From Acanthaster planci (lineage: Eukaryota; Echinodermata; Asteroidea; Valvatida; Acanthasteridae), in assembly GCF_001949145.1 (NCBI RefSeq), contig NW_019091513.1, positions 529,034-570,534 on the forward strand: DNA of 41,501 nucleotides, read 5' to 3'. The notes beneath the pieces are model-generated. The model did not search any database, was not told the DNA's origin, and was given only the letters and a program-made list of their open reading frames with translations. Positions 34,514-41,501 of this stretch are shown here, one piece after another. How positions within the stretch are numbered: the first letter of the stretch is position 1; every line of letters begins with the position of its first letter. The position numbers were made by a program, and so were the translations under genes.

Positions 34514-36711
34514 GTAATAATAATGATAATGAGACAATAAATCTGTACTCGGCATATCTGAAATGTTCACTGGGGACCGGCTCGGAAGAGCAGATGCTGA
34601 TAATGGCCTGATCCAAACCCGGGTATATACATGTATATTTATTCGCATCTATAAATTTACTTTTAAAGATCAGAAAATCAAAACAAGGTAGACAAATTAT
34701 AATTTCCAATGAATTCTGGAAAAAATTCTGAAATAGAAGATATGAAACGTATGTGCATATTGAATGAATTGTGTGTGTCCCATCAGATGGAACAAGGATT
34801 TACCACAAGATACAAATACATTTATCACCAATTTGGACTGTTTGCATCTTTTTTTTCTAGATGGGAACGTAGTTCAATCCCAAATAACAAACACCGGAGG
34901 CGAATTTCATTGAGATTATTAACACCCACTATATTATTAAATGAGCAATTCACCTGGAAATTAGAGCAGCTCGAAATGAAGGTTTTTTGTACTGTACTTG
35001 TACCTTCAGAAATTAAAACATTACTCTCAAAGGCAGTTTCCAATTAAAGGGAATGACAAGATTTTTTATTTAAGTGATGTCTTGTTGACTTCCAATATGA
35101 AAACAGTGTTTTGGGGTCAAAAAGGGTTTTTTTAGAGCTAATGCAAAATTGTGTTGGTGTCTAGAGTCATTATCCAGATTTTGCATGCATAATTCATCCA
35201 TATGTAATATCAAGGCTTTTTGATTAGGAAGGCTGAGAGGAAGGGCCGTATTGCATGCCAAACATGCCAAAATAATTCTTTGCAAAAGAAAACCTCGTTA
35301 GAAATTGATTGCTTACAATATTAGCATGCAGTTCCAGATAAGTATGTCTGACACCCAAGCAATTACTATTGCTTTTAATGTTTATATTCAGTCTGGGATT
35401 ATTTCAACCTTTGTTCATTATCATCCATGTGCACCTGTACATGTCAGTATTAGCGGGACATGTAGGGGATCAATACACTGTATGTACATACATTACAGTT
35501 AATGATGATTTTATGAACTGATCAACCCTCCTTTGATTTAACAGCACAATTATGCACAAGTGCCCACAGTCACTTTCTTACATGTGTTTTCTATGTGGAC
35601 GACAAACATGCACAGGTTCAGTGTGTACACAGTTGGTTGGCCTTTTGTGTGGTCCTCTTAACTGTATTTGGTTAACTGCACAATGATTCGCATGAAACAG
35701 TGAGGCACAGTTGTTAGGCAGCACAAAAGTGCAATCTGATATTCCTGTGAGGGACTGTTGGTGCAGTGCACAACACAACACGGCTGTGCTTCTTTGAGGT
35801 GTTTACCAAGTGACCCAAAGAGTGACTTCAGCATAGGAGGGTTAATGACCTCACTTGTATGACAAGCTTAAGGTTTAATTTTGAAGCATTGGGCATTGTA
35901 GACTTCTTTTCCACATAAGTTCTCTGTGTTCCTAAATATTCTCTAAAGATTTGCCAGACTGTCTTTTCACATAAGTCTTTCGAAGTCATAAAATGCCAAA
36001 TATTTATTGTGATCAAATGGAAAGTGACACCTTGTGAGTTGATAATGTAACTGCTTAAAAATTATTTACATGTAGCCATCTTCGGTTAATGAAATAGCTG
36101 GTTACAGTAATTGCTGCGTCTCAATATAGCCACTGAAACTTTAGATGCTTCCAATGCATGTACATGTACATGTATATGTGCTCATTGTCAATTACTGTTC
36201 ATTGTTGTGAAAGTTACGATGCATTTAACCCTAAAGAGAATGGGCATGCGGTCACTGCCCCCCTTGGCTTCTCCATTACTAACCTCTGAAACTAAGCATG
36301 CACATAAAGAGAATCATTGTGAGTTTGTCTGCAAAATCTCAATCTCCATCCAACAGCATTTTTGTTTATTGCGGTTGTTTATTTTTCGTGTTGTCAGGTT
36401 TATACAATGATTAGCCCAGTTGTCGGGAGGAGTTAATATTTTGGCTCATGTATTGTAAAAATCGTGTGTCCATGACCACCAGATATCTGCGGAAAAATTC
36501 TTGAAAGGTCCTGAAAACTCCAAGCATGTGTGTTTGGAGTTCTGATATTTGGTGACTTCGCCTCGGTGTTGACCCATCGTAGTAGCAGCTGTTACAGCCC
36601 AGAGTCTTGAAAGCACAGTAAAAACCATCTGGACAAAATATGGCGACTGACTTCCCAGTCTTATACCTGGTTAACTGTCACCAAGGCCTCATTTGTTTGA
36701 TCTTTCTGAAG
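34514..36711 (+). other. KYNU intron 7
   Basis: 2198 bases, AT-rich. The open frames (for example 34709-35047) have no motif. Contains an ACATGT-rich word at about 36155-36176. No nested gene recognised. Confidence 0.75.
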
Positions 36712-36810
36712 GGATGTGTGGTTGGCTTTGACTTGGCCCATGCTGTGGGCAATATTGAGATGCATTTACACGACTGGAATGTGGACTTTGCAGCCTGGTG
36801 TACGTACAAG
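36712..36810 (+). CDS. KYNU: KYNU exon 8, with PLP lysine
   Basis: Thirty-three codons, phase 0 at both ends, acceptor TTTCTGAAG and donor AAG followed by GTGAGT. Encodes [20 protein letters not shown] and [13 protein letters not shown]. Asp274 pairs with the PLP ring nitrogen, His277 lies in the active site, and the last codon is Lys300, the lysine that forms the internal aldimine. Confidence 0.97.
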
Positions 36811-37278
36811 GTGAGTTGGGCTTCTGCCTTCAGATACATATTATACAGTAAGTAATATTTCTCAAGGTATACATGTGTTTCACGTAAGTCTTAATTTTTA
36901 TTAAATCACAGTGACCTTTCAGAGCAGTGGACATGTCTTATTATGTAATTGCTTTTCTAGTACCCCACTTCACCTGTCTCTGGCTTCTTGTCATTTTAAA
37001 CTCCCTGACTTTAAAGTGGTTAGCTTATCTGTTTTCATGCTGCGAGCTGTTTGAAATAAATGTTTATTCAGAGATACTAATAAATGTAAGAGCTGAATAC
37101 ATAAACCTACTGGTGTTATTTGATTCTTTCTACATGGATAAGTGTCATCTGTAGCTTATGTAATGATGTCGGGACTGATGAGTTATTGTGTGAATTTGCT
37201 ATTTAAGAATTGTGTGATACTACTGTGAACAGTTGCTCTTTAAAGTATATTTACAGTATTAAATTTATGCATTTGCAG
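36811..37278 (+). other. KYNU intron 8
   Basis: 468 bases, AT-rich, no other feature seen. Confidence 0.85.
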
Positions 37279-37352
37279 TATCTGAATTCTGGTGCTGGTG
37301 CTTCAGCGGGGGCATTTCTTCATGACAGACATTCCAGGAACAATCATCCCCG
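37279..37352 (+). CDS. KYNU: KYNU exon 9
   Basis: Acceptor CATTTGCAG, donor CCCCG followed by GTAAGT; phase 0 in, phase 2 out. Encodes YLNSGAGASAGAFLHDRHSR and NNHP. YLN(S/A)GAG directly follows the PLP lysine in all kynureninases. Confidence 0.95.
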
Positions 37353-39078
37353 GTAAGTTTTGCAGGATGCACACCTACATGTGCGTATGTGCAAGCACAT
37401 GTGCATCTGAACATACCTGACGCTATTCAAGTCATCTCAGCGTGCAGTGATATTCAACCATTTTTTTTTACCACTATAATGTGGAACCTACACGTACATC
37501 TAGGTCTCTCTCAAATGACACCACTTTCTACCGATTGCCACGTGCATCGCCGTATTTGGCATGTTTGACTTCAAATTTTCCTGATGCCCATCTGCTGGGC
37601 CGCATTTTGGAGATGTTTGGACCAGCACATGTGCCTGTATAGAACATGTGGACACCGCATGCATGTGCACATGTGCATATCTGTTGCTGTTGTGTATGCA
37701 AATGTAATTTTCCTACAAAGATGGCGTCCAGTGAGAGGGATCGGTAGTTAAACTTTTTTGTTGCATCTAAGGCCAGTATTTGATCATTTTGTGTTAACGT
37801 CTTTTAAAGAAAGTCTTCAGGCAAACATTAGATTTAGAGGTTGCAAATTGCTATTGTAAGGTATAGGTGAAGTACACCCTGCATCCCAGAGGCACTATGT
37901 ACATGCATTAGGTGATCTTAATGCCAGATACTGACTGGGAAGTTCAGCGAGCCTCAGAGTTTTATGAAGAAATTGCATAGACTAACACGATTAAAGGGTC
38001 GGAGCAAGGAATGTTTCTTAAACATGCTTTTTTTGTGCAACTTCGTAATCTGCTTGGTATGAAAACCATTTTACACCTCTGTATGTGTATCGAAAAGTAC
38101 TTTTTCTGAAACATTAAAAATTGTCTTTGCTCTTCCGGACAACTGAGGGCACTTTGCTGTGATGTCAGTCAGAGAAGGCACTTTTCATTTTTATACATGC
38201 TTTTGTATTACAATTATGGAACCAATTTTACTCATTGAAAACATTCTTGAGAAAGGGTTGCTCAGGGCTTCCATAGAATTAGTGCACAGTTTTACAGTCA
38301 CGCTTGACCAGCTGTGGACCCCATAGCCCAGATGTGACCCTTGGTATTATGTGGAGCCGTTTAAGGGAGCAGAGGACTCGACATGTCTGGTTTGGTTAAT
38401 TTATTCTGGAGAAAGAATGCGAGGAAAGGAGACTTTTTAAAAAGATGTCATCTCCAATCCGGTCAGCGTCCGAGTGACGCCGAACGGCCCACATTCGAAG
38501 TATCAATTGTGTGCGATTGACTGGGAAAATGAATATTTATGAGGGATGAACAAAAGGATAAACATAATGAATATTGATGATTCTTCCAAACAAAATACGG
38601 GGTATAAAGTTCTACGTGGTGACACGTACATGTGCACACATATTTGTTACCGAGACATTGTGGAGACCAGAAATGTTTTGGGGAAAACTTCAGCCTCGAC
38701 TTTGCTGAGAAAAGAAAGTTGTCCTAGCGCAGAAGTTAAGGGGAAAACACACAAGTGGCATCCCTTCGTTATTGTGGGGACAAATTCCTTTAGGGTTGTC
38801 CCCACAACTCCACTTCCAGTTTCCTAACACCCCTCCCCCTCAGTGCGGTGCTGGCCATGTACATTTACCTGTGTGTACAGCCGGATTTGATTTGATTTGA
38901 TTTATTCACTATTTCCACAAAATATTATTACAAAATATAAATTAAAGAAAAGCAAACTCAACCATTCCCAAAAGTGGAAATAGTAGGGATAATGCCAAAA
39001 AAAAAAGGAATATTTACTTATTCCATTGCGGTCGCAGGTTGCTGAAATCTGAATTTTTTTCATTGATATTTGATGCAG
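37353..39078 (+). other. KYNU intron 9
   Basis: 1726 bases. Alternating purine-pyrimidine words (ATGTGCACATGTGCAT type) cluster at 37375-37410 and 37625-37685. A retroelement-like tail lies at 38882-39006. No nested gene recognised. Confidence 0.8.
38882..39006 (-). mobile_element. Candidate 3' fragment of a retroelement
   Basis: Read on the minus strand, a fragment of about 125 bases ends in AATAAATCAAATCAAATCAA, that is a TCAAA-type tandem tail. It contains a perfect 11-base inverted repeat (ACTATTTCCAC at 38908-38918 and GTGGAAATAGT at 38974-38984 on the + strand) able to form a hairpin. A short 3' hairpin followed by a tandem tail is typical of the 3' ends of some LINE clades and of SINEs that borrow them. 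No coding part remains and no clear target-site duplication was found. Confidence 0.45.
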
Positions 39079-39131
39079 ACTGACTGGTTGGTGGGGCCAC
39101 CAGATGACTACAAGATTTCATATGGATAACA
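39079..39131 (+). CDS. KYNU: KYNU exon 10
   Basis: Acceptor TTTGATGCAG, donor AACA followed by GTAAGT. CG from exon 9 plus A makes Arg, then LTGWWGHQMTTRFHMDN. The GW(F/W)GH block includes Trp329, which helps bind the cofactor phosphate across the dimer. Confidence 0.95.
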
Positions 39132-40388
39132 GTAAGTTACATTTGAATACATTTTGGGGGAGCCATATTACATGTATGCCCAAACCTGTACAGATTGGTT
39201 TGAATGCAGTAACCCATGTGAAAAGCAATACAAGAAATGTATCTTCAGTATGTGTGATTGCTGTTAATCAGAGCTCACATTTGAGAAAATTTCTTTGCTT
39301 GTCAGTCATTGGGTGCATCGCGAGCAGCTTCCACCGGGCAACCTGGGCCTGGAATGGCAATGTGTGCTGTCGCTCTAGCAAGCGAAACTGTGGGGATAAG
39401 GTTGAACCCGAGTCAACTCTTGGAAGCTAATTGAACGCACCTGCTGACTTTGAGCTCTGTGCCGGCATGACAGAGGGCACTTTGTCTCCACAATGCAATT
39501 CCAACTCTCCCAACAAAAGAAATCATCCTCTTAATGGGGGAAGGCCTATGCACAGTCTCACACACATCATTGGACTGTACTTTTCTGGGAAGATATTCTC
39601 ATGTTTTGTTTTTGCTGTGACCCAAACCCATCGATGGGTGTGCCTTCCAGAAATTGAGTGCTCCCAGAGTGCCCACCCGCCCTTGCAAAATTTACCCTGG
39701 TAATATTAATGCAGAATGCATCTTGGCAGGAGTATTAAACCACTTTATGCCTGATGCAAGATGCATTCTGCATATTAATGCAGAATGCATCTTGGCAGGA
39801 GTATTTAACCACTTTATGCCTGAGGACAGGAAAACACAATCTGGCTTTCTGTAGGTAAGGCTGACAGGTTGAAACATCAAGCCTACCATGATTTCACCTG
39901 CTGCTGACACCTGAACACATAATGTGTATATCCCCATTTTGTTTTGTGCACATTCAAGTCTGAGAAGTCTAGGGACAAGGCAGACCATGTATTGAACCCG
40001 AACCTGGCTGCTGTGAATGCACAGCCTGTTGTGATGGCAGCTATCATTCCCAGTTCAAGGCCCACAATGTTGAAAAGTGAAGTTTCTGTAGGAAAATAAC
40101 ATACAAATTACTGTTCAAGTTACAATTTTGACTCAGAATCTGTGGTATTTAGCTGTATATCAAAAGTTGGCTGTTATATTTTGTCAGTTAGGTTATGTCA
40201 AATTATAATGGCTATGGTTAGTGTTGGGCATTGGAGCCAAAGTGGTTCATGACACACTGTAGAGTATTAGGTGTCACAAGTCATAACTTGTGATGCATTA
40301 CAATGAGGGGATGTGGAAATTTGTCCACACAGTAACCTTCCTTTTCCCAGTTGACCACATTATCTGCATGTTGTGGTTGGCCTCACAG
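39132..40388 (+). other. KYNU intron 10
   Basis: 1257 bases; contains the 69-bp duplication at 39703-39823. No nested gene recognised. Confidence 0.8.
39703..39823. repeat. 69-bp tandem duplication with internal hairpin
   Basis: A segment of about 52 bases starting ATATTAATGCAGAATGCATC at 39703 recurs at 39772 with almost no change. Between the copies, AAGATGCATTCTGC (39758-39771) is the exact reverse complement of GCAGAATGCATCTT (39711-39724, repeated at 39780-39793). The first unit can thus fold into a 14-bp stem. The very high identity of the units suggests a recent duplication. Confidence 0.9.
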
Positions 40389-40474
40389 AAATGCATCTAG
40401 CACCAGGCATCGCGGGTTATAGAGTCACTAACCCGTCCTTCATGGCCAACATACCGGTCAAAGCTAGCTTGGAG
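40389..40474 (+). CDS. KYNU: KYNU exon 11
   Basis: Acceptor GCCTCACAG, donor TTGGAG followed by GTGGGT. A from exon 10 plus AA makes Lys, then MHLAPGIAGYRVTNPSFMAN and onward to ASLE. It contains PG(I/V)xG(Y/F)R(V/I)(T/S)NP, with Asn357 at the substrate site. Confidence 0.95.
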
Positions 40475-41166
40475 GTGGGTTCCCATCAAATTATATGAGG
40501 AAGCACATTGAGCATATGAATGGATGCTGTAGTTGCTGTAGTGTAGTTTGTGACATCCACATAGTCACTATTTTGACAAAGTGACACATTCATCTAAAAA
40601 TCAAGATTTTAAGCAGTTTGATGAAATTTTTGGATATCCTAATATATTGTTTCCTCTTCATGATTAAGAAAATCTCAAACTACAATGTTGTGTCATTCTT
40701 TAATTTTACACAAAATGATTAACGTGCGACGAATGCAGTTTTCACTTTCATGGAGTGATGCTTCTACATTGTTAAATGAACACATTTTATGTTCCACTGG
40801 CGCAGAGGCCATTTTTACATAAAGAGATACTCTGTCCAGCTTCCATGCTGATCATGTACATGCAGAAATGCAAAAAGTGCCTAGTGCCCACAGAGGACAT
40901 ACATGTACCATATGGCATGCGATTGTCTATATGTTGTAACGCCCTCTAAATGGCTTGTCTATTGCTTTTTGACAGTGCACTACATTCTAGATAAGTACTA
41001 CTGGAAAACTAGTAATATTAGGGCTTGTCAGCAGCTACCCTTAGCTGGAAGATTGAGCAGTGGTCCATAGCTCTGGAAGCTACAAATTCCAATCCTGCTT
41101 CAGTTGATTTTCTTCTGTTACAAGAGAAACTGATTTTTTAGGGGGGCGATGTTTTTTGCGTCCTAG
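40475..41166 (+). other. KYNU intron 11
   Basis: 692 bases, AT-rich, no other feature seen. Confidence 0.85.
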
Positions 41167-41345
41167 ATTTTTGCTAAGACTTCCCTGAGCGCTTTGCGTA
41201 AGAAGTCCCTGCTGCTGACTGGCTACCTGGAGTATTTGGTTAGGCTGTACTTCAGCAGACCACAGTCTCAGTCACAGAATGAGAGCATCGGCAAGACGGA
41301 GAGTGATGCGGCAACGGGTGTTTATATTGACATCATCACTCCTAG
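41167..41345 (+). CDS. KYNU: KYNU exon 12 (last one inside the window)
   Basis: Acceptor GCGTCCTAG, donor CCTAG followed by GTGAGT; phase 0 in, phase 2 out. Encodes LRKKSLLLTGYLEYLV, then a polar stretch rich in Ser, Gln and Glu about 10 residues longer than in human, then GVYIDIITP. The protein continues in at least one more exon outside the window. Confidence 0.93.
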
Positions 41346-41501
41346 GTGAGTTCATTAACCCCTTCGCACCGGGAGGCGGCCATAGCCGCTGTAAAAATTG
41401 AGATCCTCAGCCCGCTTTTCAGCTATTATTCTCGGCCCACGCTCGAGCGAACACGGTGAAAGAAGGCAGACCTTGGCTCTTGTGTATATGGTAATTGGTC
41501 T
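41346..41501 (+). other. Start of KYNU intron 12
   Basis: Begins GTGAGT. The following TTAACCCCTTCGCACCGGG (from 41355) looks like the start of a dispersed repeat, perhaps a TTAA-flanked DNA element, but the other end lies outside the window. Confidence 0.5.

Larger units (their letters stand above)
25720..41345 (+). other. KYNU: Kynureninase gene, 12 coding exons, 3' end outside window
   Basis: Gene-level entry. Kynureninase (EC 3.7.1.3) is a cytosolic PLP enzyme of tryptophan breakdown. It cleaves L-kynurenine to anthranilate plus alanine, and 3-hydroxykynurenine to 3-hydroxyanthranilate plus alanine, feeding NAD synthesis. Twelve exons joined at GT-AG sites give 1292 bases, 430 codons plus two bases, with no stop. 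The core aligns to human KYNU, as I recall that sequence, with a constant offset of +24: FPSD 189-192 (human 165-168), Asp274 and His277 (250, 253), Tyr299 and the Schiff-base Lys300 (275, 276), Trp329 (305) and Asn357 (333). Introns run from 468 to 2294 bases. By comparison with the roughly 465-residue human enzyme, about 60-75 residues should follow beyond the right edge. Confidence 0.95.

Noticed and set aside
11900-41345. Functional link between the NLR gene and KYNU
   Set aside because: Both relate to immunity in animals, but they are 10 kb apart, separated by repeats and a gap, and share no visible regulatory motif.

Overview
This window is eukaryotic, nuclear and gene-poor. It is most likely from an invertebrate deuterostome (echinoderm, hemichordate or cephalochordate). 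The reasons are split genes with GT-AG introns in an AT-rich background, a NACHT immune receptor of the kind expanded in those lineages, a kynureninase close to the animal form, and many palindromic ACATGT and TAGGCCTA words. The species cannot be fixed from the sequence alone.

Two protein-coding genes are well supported, both on the + strand. (1) An NLR-like NACHT gene spans 11900-15847. Its large last exon carries Walker A, Walker B, a winged-helix segment and leucine-rich-type C-terminal repeats. A 189-base exon and a proposed 34-base first exon join it in frame to give 839 residues. No death-fold domain is seen; the proposed N-terminus is a myristoylation-like MGAVWS start. (2) A kynureninase gene (KYNU) runs from 25720 to the right edge. 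Twelve coding exons were placed by their splice sites and reading phase. They give 430 residues of unbroken protein with every main PLP-site block, and the last exon(s) lie beyond the window. The two genes are about 10 kb apart and nothing shows that they work together.

Layout. 1-11.8 kb: no convincing cellular gene. It holds a small MITE-like element (1079-1240), a foldback element with GTCG-rich arms (2713-3521), an AT-rich stretch, degenerate minus-strand ORFs (about 6640-8740) and, inside them, a 19-bp tandem array of about 33 units (7298-7916). 11.9-16.0 kb: the NLR gene with its poly(A) signal. 16-20.4 kb: mostly unassigned, with a promoter-like cluster (CRE, YY1 and E-box, 17033-17109) and a compact candidate transcription unit (TATA at 19861 to a palindromic poly(A) signal at 20387). 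20.7-21.3 kb: a 514-base assembly gap inside a tandem repeat. 22.5-23.3 kb: a second, one-armed copy of the foldback element next to a second copy of the MITE. 25.7-41.5 kb: KYNU, whose introns hold a recurring GGTGTCGGACGTAC motif, a 22-bp tandem repeat, a 69-bp duplication with an internal hairpin, and a retroelement-like tail.

The most unusual signals are the recurring 14-16 bp motif in KYNU intron 2, the 19-bp array that stays open in every minus-strand frame, the paired foldback and MITE copies, and the NLR with a possible lipid-anchor start in place of a death-fold domain. None of these could be tested by database search here.
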